A DNA stretch of 64,000 bases from Acanthosepion lycidas. Taxonomy: Eukaryota; Mollusca; Cephalopoda; Sepiida; Sepiidae. The notes under the pieces were generated by a model. That model was given only the letters and a program-made list of their open reading frames with translations. It ran no database searches and was not told where the DNA came from. The position numbers were made by a program, and so were the translations under genes. How positions within the stretch are numbered: the first letter of the stretch is position 1; the number at the start of each line of letters is the position of its first letter. Where the stretch lies: contig OZ010574.1 of NCBI GenBank assembly GCA_963932145.1, positions 82,686,049 through 82,750,048 on the forward strand. The letters run 5' to 3'. Below are positions 34,841 to 47,120 of the stretch, piece by piece.

Positions 34841-35645
34841 TAGAAATCTTTTGAAAATTTTACTTTCAAGAAGATCAGTCAGGAACATTGTTTGTTCAGA
34901 AATTAATTGAGATTGTTATAAATTCTATTTGTATTTCAAACATTTTGGTAAGGAAAGAATCTTTAACATTGCAGATTCATCTTCTGTCCTTTGTCTAACA
35001 AACTGAGCATATAATAGAATTTTTACATCTACAAAACTCAATAAAAGGTCTGATGATCTATGAAATGATGTTTGCCTGATGAGGAAGCACATTAAATAAC
35101 ATGTTGGAAGAGTTTGCTAGTCAGTTCCATTTTGAAATGACCTTTCTGAGGAGAGTTTTTACTTCCCTTGTTTTGTGATCTGGCTGTCTGCTTGGCAATC
35201 AGGCCAACTTCATTGTGACTGATAGCCATTCAATTCTGATAATGTCCTTTTCTGACCCCTGACCTTAAAAAATGGCCTGGTTCTCTTGTTACTGAAAGCC
35301 AGTCATTGGTCATCACTGTCTGAAAGGCAATAGCTCTAGCACAAAAGAACTAAGTAATCAGCATTTTTTTATTTTGTTATTCTTTCATTGATTGACTATG
35401 TGGTTGATACACGTCTACAGTGCTCTCTTTTCCTCCTGGTGTCTGGATTCCAGTGAATACTAACTTTCAAATAAAGTCTATGATTTATGGAAAAAAATAT
35501 CATTGTTCCCTATTAATATTTACTATGTTCATAACTATACAGCATATAAAAGGGTTTCAATTCCCTGCACTAACAAATGGATTTGGGGTACTATTGGGTT
35601 AGAATAAAATAACATTTTTAAGTGCATTTCAAAGGCAATATTTAG
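34841..35645. other. no feature recognised
   Basis: AT-rich spacer; no supported gene or repeat. Confidence 0.5.
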
Positions 35646-35649
35646 ATAT

Positions 35650-36190
35650 TTGTTCATAGATTTATTTAAATATATATGTGACACTTTATTCCACTACCTT
35701 TCACCAGAACTTGACATCTTTCAGGGTGATGAACTGGTCTAAGTGATTTTTACAGGTTTCCAGAGAATTGAAACTCTTCTGATTTAGAGAAATTTGTACA
35801 GATCAAAATAAGTGGTGAGTACAGTGGGTATAGTAGTACAACCCAGCTAAGCTGTACCAATTTATGGTAGGTTTGTAAAGACAGACAATCTGTAATTGTT
35901 CCAGTGGAAAGCAACACCATTCTGATTGACTAATTCCAGACACTTTTCATTGACTGCTGCCTTTAATCAGTCCAGTTAACAATAATATTTTTCTGGGTGC
36001 TTGTAATACTCATTACCCTTCAAATACTCCAAGATACAAAATATCACCTTCTTTGGATACAGATCAGTTTTGGACATTTCGTTTTCCCTCAAGAATATCT
36101 TTCACTCTACATTTTTGTAAACAATCCATTTTTCATTACCTGTGATTATCTGATGAGCAAAGAATCACACATGGAAATATAGTCCATTAA
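35650..36190 (-). pseudogene. mariner relic 3 (C-terminal half)
   Basis: Read on the minus strand, decayed blocks match a mariner transposase: MKNGLFTKM and GKTKCPKL (36140-36060), VLLSTGTITDCLSLQT (altered HQDNARPH-like region, 35930-35880), VQLSWVVLLYPLYSP (from LGWDVLPHPPYSP, 35870-35830) and LKDVKFWWKVVE near the end. Different from the other two mariners. Too many stops to be functional; no TIR identified. Confidence 0.5.
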
Positions 36191-37810
36191 ATTTTTTCCC
36201 ACTAAATATTGAGACAGCAAAATTGTGTAGCAATTTATATATTCAAATGTTTTAAAAGGCCTAATAACATTCATATGAGATATGTGGCATATGTATGTGA
36301 TGGCATATATTCTTTTTGTTGTTTGTACAGCATTTTTTTTTTTTTGTCTGGAAAAAAAAGAGCATCAAATGATGAAAATGCATCTCATTTCCCCTATTTT
36401 CAGTTTTAACATGAAAACATTTAAGATTCATAATCCACACGTGAAGTATATAGAGTATCACACATTGCAATGTCAGCCTTTCAGAATATGTCTGTATAGT
36501 ATAAATTTCAATCGGGTGTGAAATTAAATCATGTGTTCAAAAATGCTATAAACTTTTGATCAACCATTGATTCCACAAGGAGGTACATAATTATTTTCTA
36601 AGCTCAATTTAATTTGGTACAAGTTTGGGATCCCCAATGAGGAACATATTTTTGGAGTCTGTGAGTCTTGCTTACTACTACATGCACACAGTCACTTTTA
36701 TTTTGATCTCAAGTGAAAACAAATTTCATTTTTTATGCTTAAATTTACCCAATGTAAGGCTCAAGAGCCACTCATGGTAGCAGGATACTGAATGGGCTGC
36801 ATGATATGAACATAAGAGGATGCAGAAAGAAGAGAAGATTATATGGATAAGGAGGATAGATTGCCATTGCCTGGCATTGTCAGAATATTATACATATCTC
36901 AAATTGGTGTTTGGGTTAACTACATCCATTTTCCCATTATGGGTTGTACTAGTCATGTCATCACAGCTGTCTTCAGACTAATGCATCAGATTCACACTGT
37001 TTCTTTTCACCAGGAGAAAGGTTTTTTCTGTTAATAAATAGCACAAATTCTATGGTCTGTATTGGCAACTTTTATTGTTCCGCAGTAGGGAAATTTTGCT
37101 AACTACTTGTCAGTGAGAGAGAGGGTGTAGTAAGAGAAAAATCCCCTAGCATATTATACACGCTTGTGTTCATTACCATCCAAAGATGTCACTGAAGAAT
37201 TTTGAAGAAAGATACATCTTTTTTATACCTGGAAATCTCGCATTCTTGCGAGTTGCGGATTTGTCAATGTATGGACCAATGAAAAGACACCATCACATAC
37301 TGCTTCTCTTTCCGTTTTTTTATTTCAGGAAATGTGACCACAAAATTACTGTTTCATATTTCAGAAATATATTTACAACAATCTGAGTGGTTGTTTATTA
37401 GTTAGAAAATCTTTTGTACTTTTTTTCTTCTTAATCCTTCACCTTAAATTATTCCCCTTGATTTTACACACACACAATGTTGCAATTGACCCTTGACTTG
37501 TAGAGGTTAAGATTGTATTGTTCAAGGAAGCATTCATGGGATTGTTTGTTTCACAATGTGCTGGTTCTTTGGAAGAAGCTGAGTGAAACTTCTTTCTCTT
37601 ACAGTTGGAATACCACACGATAGAGGTTTTAGGTAAAAAAAAATAATTCATCACCCATAAGACTATACACTTTTGAACTGAAGGCTGGAAAGTGAAGATT
37701 GGGCAATTTCAACCCAGATATGGCAGCCAAAATCCATTTTTGCTCTGAATTGTTTATGATTATTATCTATATTACAAGCTAATGATAATGACTTTGTGCT
37801 TAGGTCAGTT
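36191..37810. other. no gene recognised
   Basis: AT-rich, with short poly-T/A runs (for example 36331-36346). Open frames up to about 79 codons have no recognisable motif. Confidence 0.5.
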
Positions 37811-37817
37811 ATGTTAG

Positions 37818-38028
37818 CAGTCCTCAATCACCAGGCTGCATACTATTTAGTACTGAGGTATGCACAGAAAGAATTATATTTTTGTTTTTCATTTTATTAT
37901 CTTGGTTTTGTTTATTATGCTTTGTAATGCATGTGATCATTACTGTACCCCCACTGGTCTGTGGATGAATTTTCTTAAATGACACCTGTCTGTGCTGCAA
38001 CATGGTGTAAAACAGTTGGGGACCATTG
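37818..38028. mobile_element. possible non-autonomous hAT-like element
   Basis: Left end cagtcctcaatcaccagg and the complement of the right end caatggtccccaactgtt are similar over about 15 bp, and the interior has ccccactggtctgtgg. This end type (CAG-GGTCCCCAAC) is used by hAT elements in animals. I do not see a convincing 8-bp target duplication, so the call is tentative. Confidence 0.3.
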
Positions 38029-39199
38029 AGTTAATTAGCCGGTTGGGTTAGGGTTCTATCCCCAAATGTTCTCTCTAATATCCCAGCTATCTCAAGTATT
38101 AGGAATGAGTTCAGTTGAGACATGTGAAAGCAAACATGCTGATTGATAAGGTGACCTTACAAGAAAACATTAAAACAATAGCGTGTCAGTGAAGGTAGGT
38201 AAAACATTTGTAGGGAAAGAGAGGAAGGAAGAAGTGTGAATAAAAGTGAGTAGAATCAAAAAGACATAAGACAGATGCCCAAATAAGGAAATTTGATGAA
38301 AACCTAATTATTGATCGGACATCCTTATATGAAAATCTGATGATTAATTTGATATGCTAAAATAAACTGAACAAAGGGCTAACAGAGTAAAGTAAAATGT
38401 CAATTGACAAGGAATTGATGTCCTTTGAATTTTTGAATAAATAGCAACATGCAAAGCTCTTTGAAGGATTAACAGATTTCTGTTTCATGCTTTAGAGAAT
38501 GGGTATTTTTGTCTTTGATATTGTTTGGTTAGAGAAAAAATGATGTAAGAAGACCCTTAAATCATATCAGCGATGAAGGAAAAAGAAAGTTGCAATTATT
38601 TTCCAAAGAAATAGAGATGAAGAATAAAAGCTTTGAAAATGAGCAGGAAGCAATATAAAGTGTATAAGAAAAAAAGATTAAAGGAAAGATTTCTCATGCA
38701 GCCACAGCTGGACTGGCAGCCAAAAGAGAAGAAAAGATAACTTTGATGAAGGGGAAAAACACAAGGCCGATAAAAGATGTCCTATAGAGTCAGGCAGAAA
38801 AAGAACAAAAATGAATGCAAAAAAAACAATATTTTTATCTTCTAACCACAGAAAACAAGAGAAAAAACAAGTAAAAAGCTGATGAATGTAAAAGAGAGAA
38901 AGGATCTGAAAAAAAAGAAAAAAGAAAGTGTAGGTACTTAATTGGGTTAACATCACCTAGTTGACCTCTAGAATAAGGACATAGGTATTTTCTTGAAGCA
39001 ATTTTTTCATAGCTTGTAATAGTAAAACATGGAAAAGCTGTCAATGGTCCCTTTCTTTCTTGTTGTCTTCTAAGTCAGAAATATGATTTCAGGACATTAA
39101 AACAAGAAAGATCTTTTAAGGCAAAAAGGATTTGACTTAATGGCTAATTCAACTGTATGCAATATGAAGGTTTTATTTCATTTACAACAGCAGCTCATC

Positions 39200-39410
39200 A
39201 ATGTATAGGGTTTGCTCAACATTCATTATCATCATCATAGACAATAAAAGGATTTGAAAAGATGTATGGGTGGGGGAGATGGATTCATACCTTTTCCAGG
39301 TGTATTTGCACATAAGTGAATGTAACAAACACAACTGGAATTCAAAATCAGCATGCTGATTCCTCAATATGAGCTGCTAGCCATCAGTGCACCGTGCCTC
39401 CAGCTGGGAG
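39200..39410 (-). repeat. tRNA-derived SINE copy 2 (SINE-1)
   Basis: On the minus strand: ctgatggctagcagctca (A-box region, about 39387-39370) and gattttgaattcc (B-box region, about 39350-39338), then a body (tttgttacattcactta, ggaaaaggtatgaatccatc) collinear with 25613-25680. Shared head and body at two loci support a SINE family. 38029-39199 holds nothing supported. Confidence 0.58.
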
Positions 39411-40439
39411 TAACAGACACCAAATTCCAGTAACAAGAAAGGCAGTTTAATTCAGTATGACACTCTAACCTTCAAACATTTGTGTAGTGAAGACCAAAAA
39501 TATACAACAAGACAGACAATCATCAAATGACAAAACAAATAGTTACTGAGTTGGAGGATCCATGCATCCTTCTGATTAATAAATTAATTCTTTGAAAATA
39601 AATAACAATAGGTTTTGTTCCTGTTGACAATAAAAAAAAAACAACATGGTTTGTGATCCCTTTGAAGTGTATTTAAGTAAAGTCTCTAGATGTACAAAAT
39701 CAGTAAGGAGAAAGAGTTGCAATATATGACAACAGATTCACGACACCACAGCTTCAAAGAGATTCCCTTACTCAGTGACTTGTCTTCCACACCATGCTAT
39801 GTGATACTTACTCTCTGCTTCATCAAACCACATGCCATTTCCACTCTTCCTTATCAATCTACATGACACTTACACTTTCCACCTTGCCTATCTTTTTCAC
39901 AAACTGCAATACTTTATAAAAACAATATCTTTCGTGGCTATTCATCAAGAACAAGCAAGTATTTCATCAGGTGGACAAGTAAATATAAATCAGTTCTTCT
40001 CTGCAATGTAACATGCTTTATTGATTTTGAATATAATGGATTGAAGTAGTTTCCACTTTTTCACCAGATCTGCAGCATTATTTTGTTATGATCAATATGA
40101 GTTTACTACTTTTTGCAGTAAATCACTTGATTATGTCAAACATGATTCCTTGGAAAATCTTTAAAAACTGAACAGCTAATGGCTAACAAATAGGGATTAA
40201 CCTAATTTTGAGTGATAAGAGAATGTCTAAATTGTTTTTCATAGTTATATGTTGTAGAAGAGAATCAGGTCGGCCTAATAAAAGACTCCAAGTTGGTTGT
40301 ATATGGTGCTGTAAGCACCAGGAGTTGCATCCTCTTTCACAATGGGCTGTTGAGAGAAGACCTTCTACTTAGAGTAGGTAGCACTGACTATTTGCATATG
40401 AACGATACTGGGGAGGTATTAGCCAATAGGCAGCATGTG

Positions 40440-40560
40440 TCTGGGACTTGGAGAGCTATATAAAACCATTTTTTTTTCTCAGTCAAGAGGGGCGTTCCTG
40501 ATGTGGGGACATGCGGAAACCGGACAAGATGAACACACATTGTACTTTTTTTTATTCTAA
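40440..40560 (+). promoter_or_regulatory. TATA-containing promoter-like stretch
   Basis: gagagctatataaaacc (about 40449-40465) followed by a poly-T run and tctcagtcaagagg looks like a TATA box with an initiator-like region about 30 bp downstream. The surrounding 40260-40560 is more GC-rich than its neighbours. It could be an LTR remnant; no coding region follows. Rest of 39411-40829: nothing. Confidence 0.25.
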
Positions 40561-40829
40561 TTCTAAGAGAGTAATTCTTTAAATTATTAAAAAGGGGCAT
40601 GAATATTGATAAAAAAGGGCCTTATTGATAATAAAAAGAGTATGAATATTGATTTAGATTTATTCTAAATCTACTTTGAGTTTTTTTTTTACATTTTTCT
40701 TCTCATCTATTTTTTTTATTCGAATTTTCAACTTTTCCCAGGAAGGTAAAAATTAGAAATTTATTCATTTTTGACAAGTTTTTTCTTTTTATCTTTTATT
40801 ATGAGTCACAAATTCTTTTTCAATGTACC

Positions 40830-41215
40830 ATCAGGATGTAGGCAATCATAGCTCTCCACAACTTGCTATCCATTGTAGCTCTTAGTGAAATCTGTCCTTT
40901 TATCTTTCCTAATCTCTGTTCTGCCATCCATTTACACAGGATCATTAGTTAGGTTATGAGCTGATGTCCTCTGTCCTCTAACCTTCAGTATACCCCATGA
41001 GTGTCAAATTTTCTAAACCCTCTTTCCTCATTATGTGCCCTAGAACTTACAAATGCTGCTTTCTGATGCTTTTACTTTAAAACTTTCTCATTACTCACAT
41101 GTTCAATTCATGGTATTCTTAGCATCTTTCTGTAGAACATTTCTCTGGCTTCAACTCTTTTCACCTGTCATATGGGAAGACTGATATTATGTAATAGTTC
41201 AGTACTCATTTTAAA
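40830..41215 (-). pseudogene. LINE-B copy 7 (3' part)
   Basis: Reverse complement of the family 3' part: catcaggatgtaggcaatca, gccatccatttacacaggat and ctttctgtagaacatttctc in the expected order. Decayed, no long frame. Confidence 0.7.
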
Positions 41216-41899
41216 AAAAAATTCCTGGTTGTTAGATATTCTCCCAACATTAAGCAACAAGTAAAAATAGAAAGAAAAAAGTAACCTCTGATGGTATTTT
41301 AACTCACCTCTTGCATCTTTGTGAGATGTGCTCCCAAAGATACAAGGTTAAAGTTCATTTTTTTTCAGAGGTTATTTTTTCATTTTTGTTAAGTTAATGG
41401 TTGTATGATGTTGACACAACTTTAGTATTGCAATAAAAAGCAACATGAGAGATTCAAGAAAAACTGTTAAAAACTTAATGACCCTGTTTCATTAGAGTAA
41501 ATCACTCCAGAAATTTTAACTACTACTATTGGTGTAAACAAAAAATATGGCATTAAAGTAAAATTCAGTTTGGAAGAATATAGATTTAGGATTAAATTTG
41601 AATGACATCTCCTTTTTTTAGCTTTCATTGCCAAATCACAAAGACACCCTCCCAGACATGCTCCTCAGCATAATGTTCAAATCTAGTTGGAAGCTGTTTA
41701 CTTATGACTGATTTATGCTGCTTACAATCTGAGTATTGCAATAAAAGAAAACAGCAGAAAATATGAAAATAAGAACTAACTAAAAATTATTAATCACAAT
41801 ATGGTTAAAAATTTCAACCAAGTATATAACGTATGTTTTAACATGTGACATTAAAATCCAAAGGTACATTGGAATAGCAGATGTCATCTTCTAAAATTC

Positions 41900-42440
41900 C
41901 AGAGTACTAAACTGCTATGTAATATCAATCCAATTTCCTTACAGATGTATTCCAAGATTCCATTAAACCATTAGAAACATAGAAAAGAGTACTAAACTGC
42001 TATGTAATATCAGTCCTCCTATATGGCAGTGAATGCTGGACAATTTCCTCACAGATCAAGAAGAGACTTGAGGCAACAAAGATGGTGTTTCTACAAAAGA
42101 TGCTGAGAATATCATGGCTGCATCATTTGAGCAATCAGGAGGTTTTAAGGAAAATGGAAACAAAAAGGGCACTTTAGAATCATAGAGAAACAATTGAAAT
42201 TTTTGGAACATATAATTAGGAAAGTTGGCTTGGAGAAATAAAAACTCACTTGAGATATTGAAGGGAAGCAGGAAACAGCAAGTAACTTAAGTAACAAGCT
42301 TGAGTTGATGGTTAGCAGAACACAGTTGGTGAAGAGAATAAAAAGACAAGCATCGCTCAGAGCTTCAAGAGATAGGAATGTGTGGAGGCCCATGATTGCC
42401 CATATCCTGAAGAGACATGGCATATAGAAGATCATCATAT
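41900..42440 (+). pseudogene. LINE-B copy 8
   Basis: Plus strand: LLYGSECWTISSQIKKRLEA (42017-42076), KMVFLQKMLRISWLHH, KLGEIKTHLRY-like block and the family 3' end agcttcaagagataggaatg...cctgaagagacatggcatatagaag (42360-42430). Upstream 41930-42010 carries a duplicated short segment (gagtactaaactgctatgtaatatca at about 41905 and 41988). Frameshifted. Confidence 0.75.
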
Positions 42441-42664
42441 CACCAGACAGAACATCTGATACAAGTGGAGATATAACATCAGCTTAGTTTGTTCTTTTGG
42501 TTACAGAAATTACAAGATGTGTATGTTTTAATCCCACTCACTGTGGATAAGAAAGAATAACATTGTTCATATACTGACCAAAATCTCTGACACTTGTTGA
42601 AACACACAGGAAGCATGTCTAATCTTCTGAAGAAAATTGCATTTTTTCACACTTTCATAAATTA

Positions 42665-42765
42665 TTAGGTTGGTGCAAAAAGAATGACGTATTAATGTCG
42701 TTTTTGACGTATTTTTTAACGTCAAAAAACGACATTATTACGTCATTATTTTTGCACCAACCTAA
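42665..42765. mobile_element. MITE 3: 101-bp near-palindrome, mariner-type
   Basis: Same ends (TTAGGTTGGTGCAAAA) and TA flanks (42663-42664, 42766-42767) as the copies at 19442 and 30045. A few arm mismatches (aaaaagaatg on the left) and the same gacgtattttttaacgtc centre as copy 2. Confidence 0.92.
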
Positions 42766-43189
42766 TAATTTCTTCTAACAAACTGAAAATGTTTAAAATG
42801 GATGTAGCTACCATTTACCATTATTAGTGTCTACACATAAGCTCATGGAAATGGATTTTCCTATTTGTGTGCTCATATTTTTCTCCATTAACCATCATGT
42901 TATACCTGTGTTGAGATGTGTTCTTGTCATATTTTTATAATATCTGGTGATAGTACAGTAAAATTGAGTTCATGCCTTTCCCAATGTTATCAGGCTTGAA
43001 TGTATTGAAGCAGACTTGCTTGAAATTCAGATTCTGATTCCATTTTCTGTGCTTGTAAATGCTTCATTCTGACTCTTTTTTATCCTAAAGAAATATTAAA
43101 ATATTCATATCTTATAAAACTCTTTGCTTTGTCAGTTGGTGTCAAGAATAGACTGACTGCATCCACATGTGAAGGGGTGTATCCCCACC

Positions 43190-43443
43190 TAAAAAGTATC
43201 TATGTCTAACTTTTCTAACTTTTGTGCAAACCAAATTTGTATCTACCATTTTGACTCTAAACCTATGTGTTGTACCTTTTTTTGATTCTCATGCAAACCA
43301 ATGCTCTGTCTACTCTTGACCCTCATGCAAACCAGACTTAAGCTTACTTGTTCTGATTCTTGTGGAAACTGGACTTACTAAAAGGAGATATTTCACCATT
43401 AAATAACCTGTGAAAGGTTGATATGACATAAAACAAACCAAAC
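43190..43443 (+). repeat. dispersed repeat: short degenerate subrepeats + conserved tail, copy 2
   Basis: 43200-43390 contains repeated units of roughly 40-60 bp around gattct(c/t)(a/g)tgcaaacca (43230, 43290, 43325, 43360) and ends in the tail cattaaataac...ggttgatatgacataaaac at 43398-43443, shared with 1769-1822 and 54467-54516. Confidence 0.55.
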
Positions 43444-45315
43444 ACAAAATGTTTTCATTCTATTTACTTTTAACACACATTAAACAAAGAGAGAAAAACT
43501 GTATTGAGTTAGGGTTATATAATTATAATAACAAAGAACCAAACCATTTGTTTAAATCATATTTGGTATTAAAAGATTTGGAGAGTCAAACCAACAAAAA
43601 ATGATAATGTCGAGAAAAAGGAAACTTCTGGTGAAGTTAAGAAAAATAGTTATATAATATGAATCTATTAAGTCTCCAATTAAATTTCTAGTAATATTTG
43701 TTTAATTTTATTCCCATTGGTTAATAATATGAAAGAAAAATTAGTAAAGAATGGATTTCATGTCATTAACCAATAGAAATAATAATAATGGTAATTCATT
43801 TTCTGTTTGAGTGGCTAGCTAATCTCTGTTGCAGATACCTGCTAAGGTACATTTGTATTTTTTCAACACCCATTGAGCCAAACTAGTTTATACTGCAACT
43901 ATGCTGAGTGAGTCTTTTGTTAAAATTTCTGATCAAGAACACATAATCTGGAGTGATCAACAGTTTGAACAAAACCAATATACTCTAATCTTCAGTCATG
44001 ATGACTTATGACTTCATGCTAGCAGAATTATCAATGACTTTCAAACAGTTCTAACTATTACAAGACATAGGGCAACCCATGATATGGTTTTAAGGTACTT
44101 TCCAATGGTACCACATGCTGGTATTATCTCCACAGATTGATAATATCAAGAATTCACCTTCTTGACAAAGGCAGCATTCAAAATGTTCTAACCATTTGAT
44201 GATGTGTCCATATTACTAATAGAAATAAGATGAAAGAAATACTCTTCAAGCCTTAATACAATAATGCTAACAATGTTTTGAGGAGATTTTTTTCATAAGT
44301 GCTTGATTTAAATTTGTAATGGTTCAAGAGAGTGTAAAATTTATGCGGATCAGCAAACCAAATACAAATTCTGGGTGGGGCTTCAGTCTCACACCTCCAC
44401 ATGACAAACACTTTTGGGATATCACCATTTTTGACATTGTACAAAAAAAAATTATTATTTTTCTCAAACACCAGTTTTGTTTGAAGTTTCAATGCTTGAC
44501 ACTCTTAATTTGCTTTTGTCCAAAATGAAAACAAATGAAAGATATCAAGAGAAATTTATTTGATGTTCCATCATTCTGCAATTTGCTGTCTTGAGTGCAA
44601 AAAGAACTTAGCCTTTCTGTGAGAAGGTGCTGAAAAGCAGAAAAAAAAAATAAACAAAAAAAACATTCCCATGTTTGATTATTTGATCAGACTTTTGGGA
44701 AGTGAGTCAGATCAAGAATATTTCATCATCCTCATTTTATGAGAAGGTGCTGAAAAGAGGGACAATAAAAAACAAAAAACATTCAAATGTTTGATTATTT
44801 GGTCAGCTTTTGGGAAGTGATTCAGATCAGAAATTTTTCACCCATCCCTCATAAGAGCATATGTGATTTGATAAGAGCACTCATTGTTTTTTCCAATATA
44901 ACTGATTGATTTCAATCATTGAATAAACCATTCAAAAGATCACTTTTAACACCAACAGAGAAAGCAGAGGTTTTCTCTACAGTTTGACAACCAACTGAAT
45001 AGCCTCAATCAACCACTGCTAACACAGACTGCATTCATATATAGGGTCATTAAAATACAGTTATATTTCATTTTCCACAACTTATATAAAAAAAAAACAG
45101 TATTGAAATAGTTTGTAGTGCAGTTCTATAATAAAATACTTGAAACAAATTTCCATATGTGTCTAAAGATATGCATTCTGTTTCTTTGGTGTTTTCCAAG
45201 TCTTCCATCATCAGATTGTGGAACAACCCTGTCTCAACAGACATTGGAGAATATATGTTCAAATTCTCTCTGAATTGCATAAATGGAAAACTGCTGCACA
45301 AATCCACGTAGAGTG
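43444..45315. other. no gene; 120-bp tandem duplication at 44615-44855
   Basis: The only supported structure is a direct duplication: gagaaggtgctgaaaag at 44621 and 44741, and tttgattattt(g)...gggaagtga further on in both, period 120 bp with point differences. Small minus-strand ORFs (44253-44492, 45068-45334) show no recognisable domain. 45318-45360 resembles a LINE-F tail. Confidence 0.6.
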
Positions 45316-45399
45316 TGATTTGTTTCTTAATCATTTCATGCTAAGCGTTGGTAAGAAAGATGCAAGTGTTTAGAATATATAGAGAAAATAGACTAGGTA

Positions 45400-45665
45400 T
45401 GGAAAGAAAAAAAGAGAGTTTTATGTAGCATCAGAAAGAAACAGTTGAAATTTCTAGGGCACATAATGAGGAAAGTGGGCTTAGAAAATTTAACTCACAA
45501 AACATAGTGAATGTAAGAATGACAGAGGAAGGTAGCACACAACCTACCTAATGAGCTTGTCTAAATGGTTGGCAGAACAGAGTAGGAGATATAGCAAAAA
45601 AAGACAAACTTTACTAAGGGCTACAAAGGACAGGAAGTTATGGAGAGCTATGATAGCATTTCAGT
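45400..45665 (+). pseudogene. LINE-B copy 9 (3' end)
   Basis: Plus strand: CSIRKKQLKFLGHIMRKVGL (45422-45482), then a CLNGWQNRVGDIAKKDK-like stretch and LLRATKDRKLWRAMIAF at 45612-45663. Ends at 45663, where the SINE on the other strand begins. Confidence 0.75.
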
Positions 45666-45669
45666 CACT

Positions 45670-46005
45670 GAGTTATTTAACCAGGCTGCTAAGAGATAGG
45701 TGCTTTTCTTAAGAGACCATCACTAGATGGATTGACAATGCCAAACAGGTTCAGTCTGCCCATTAATTTAGAACTTGTTATTAATTTGTGCCTGTGCAAT
45801 CTTTGCAATTTCACTCATAAGACATATCTTTACCCACAGTATGATTTTCAAACACTTCATAACATTGCCACAGGCTTGGATCATCTCTTGAGGCTGATAT
45901 TATCAATGTCACCCACATGACAGTGATCATCGTGAGATTTAAACCTGGGTTTCATGATCAGGAATGCTAATGTTTTAACCACTTTGCCATATGCTCATTG
46001 GATGC
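45670..46005 (-). repeat. tRNA-derived SINE (SINE-2)
   Basis: Read on the minus strand from about 46000: atggcaaagtggttaaaa (A box, 45991-45974; consensus TGGCNNAGTGG), a 30-bp spacer, then ggtttaaatctc (B box, 45945-45934; consensus GGTTCGAANCC). The A-B spacing is that of a tRNA. A roughly 260-bp body follows to about 45670. Typical pol III SINE structure, single copy in the window, distinct from SINE-1. Confidence 0.75.
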
Positions 46006-46199
46006 AATCGATGCCCATGGGCTTCAAAATAAAAGAAAAACAAAATTAGATATGAGGGAATTTTTACTTATTCACAAATCAAACAAAAAGTAAAATTAAT
46101 ACTTCTCAGCAGATGAAGGAATATGCAAATTTGCAGTCTTTGTTGAAAGCTTTCAATTTCATGTTGGCCCTTTTTAGGTACTGTCGAACATTTCCCTTC

Positions 46200-47120
46200 A
46201 TCAATCATCATCATTTATTAGATTGAGAATTCTTCTTGGATTCTTCTTACTTGTTGCCTCCAAACCATTCCTGTCAGACATTTCATTCAGCAGAACCCCC
46301 AGATGGCATCCAGAGTCATCTAAAAGTTGGTCAATGTAAGTGTGATGAGGTCTTCCAACTGATCTTTTGCTGCACAATGGGTTCCATAGAAGGGTGTCAC
46401 TCACAAGCTCTGATTTACTTCTCCAGGAGTGACCAGCTAGCCAAAGTCTTCTCTCTGTTAGTGAACCTGAGATAGGATGAAGGTGTCCATAAAGGCATTT
46501 CTTTGTTGGGTATTGATATCCAATGCAACTTGTAACTTCCTTGCATATGTTCTAATCAAGTGATGGTTCTTGGTGTTTCGTTGGTGTCCATGTTGTTGAA
46601 CCATAGAGCAAGACAGATTCTACTATGGCCTTAAAGAAGTCTCTCTTAATATTATCAGAGAGGGAGGACATCTAGATGGTTTTCAGACCATCAAGGACAT
46701 CCCAAACCTTGCCTTTGTGGATTTTGATCTCTCTCTGTTGACTGGATGTTGGTGGTGAGGTAAACAAATTACGGACAGACTTGATGTTTCAACTTAATTT
46801 CCCCTTCTTGGTTGTAGCTGATAAATTCTGTTTTACCAGCATTAATGTAGAGACCAATCTTGCTTCTTCGATGAGATGGAGAAGTTTGGTAGCCTTATCA
46901 GCCATGTCTGGCAACAAGTCAAAGTCATTTGCATAATCTACATCTGTTATTGTTTGTGATGGATGTTTGCTTTTTCAAGAGTGAACCCCAGAACTGTGTT
47001 TAGATCAGCAGATGTTATCTGGGCATAATCTAGTCACAGGATGAAAAGGAAAGGGGGAAGCATATCTCCCTGCAAGACTCACATGACAATGTTGAAAAAC
47101 TCTGAGGGTTTCATACAGAG
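46200..47120 (-). pseudogene. LINE-E copy 2
   Basis: Minus strand order: VLQGDMLPPFLFI (47080-47040), TDVDYANDFDLLPDMADKAT (RT motif C, YADD as YAND; about 46950-46890), LLHLIEEARL, LLYGSTTWTPTKHQE (46620-46570), ERRLWLAGHSWRSKSELVSD (46460-46400), LLWNPLCSKRSVGRPHHTYI and DQLLDDSGCHLGVLLNEMSD to the stop region near 46205. The plan matches the endonuclease-RT LINE common in invertebrates. Stops and frameshifts; the 5' half is missing. Confidence 0.83.

Noticed and set aside
39930-39970. Minus-strand CTGATGA (39970-39964) followed by GAAA (39933-39930)
   Set aside because: The 30-nt spacer forms no convincing stem II and no stem I or III is apparent; no Penelope coding sequence nearby.
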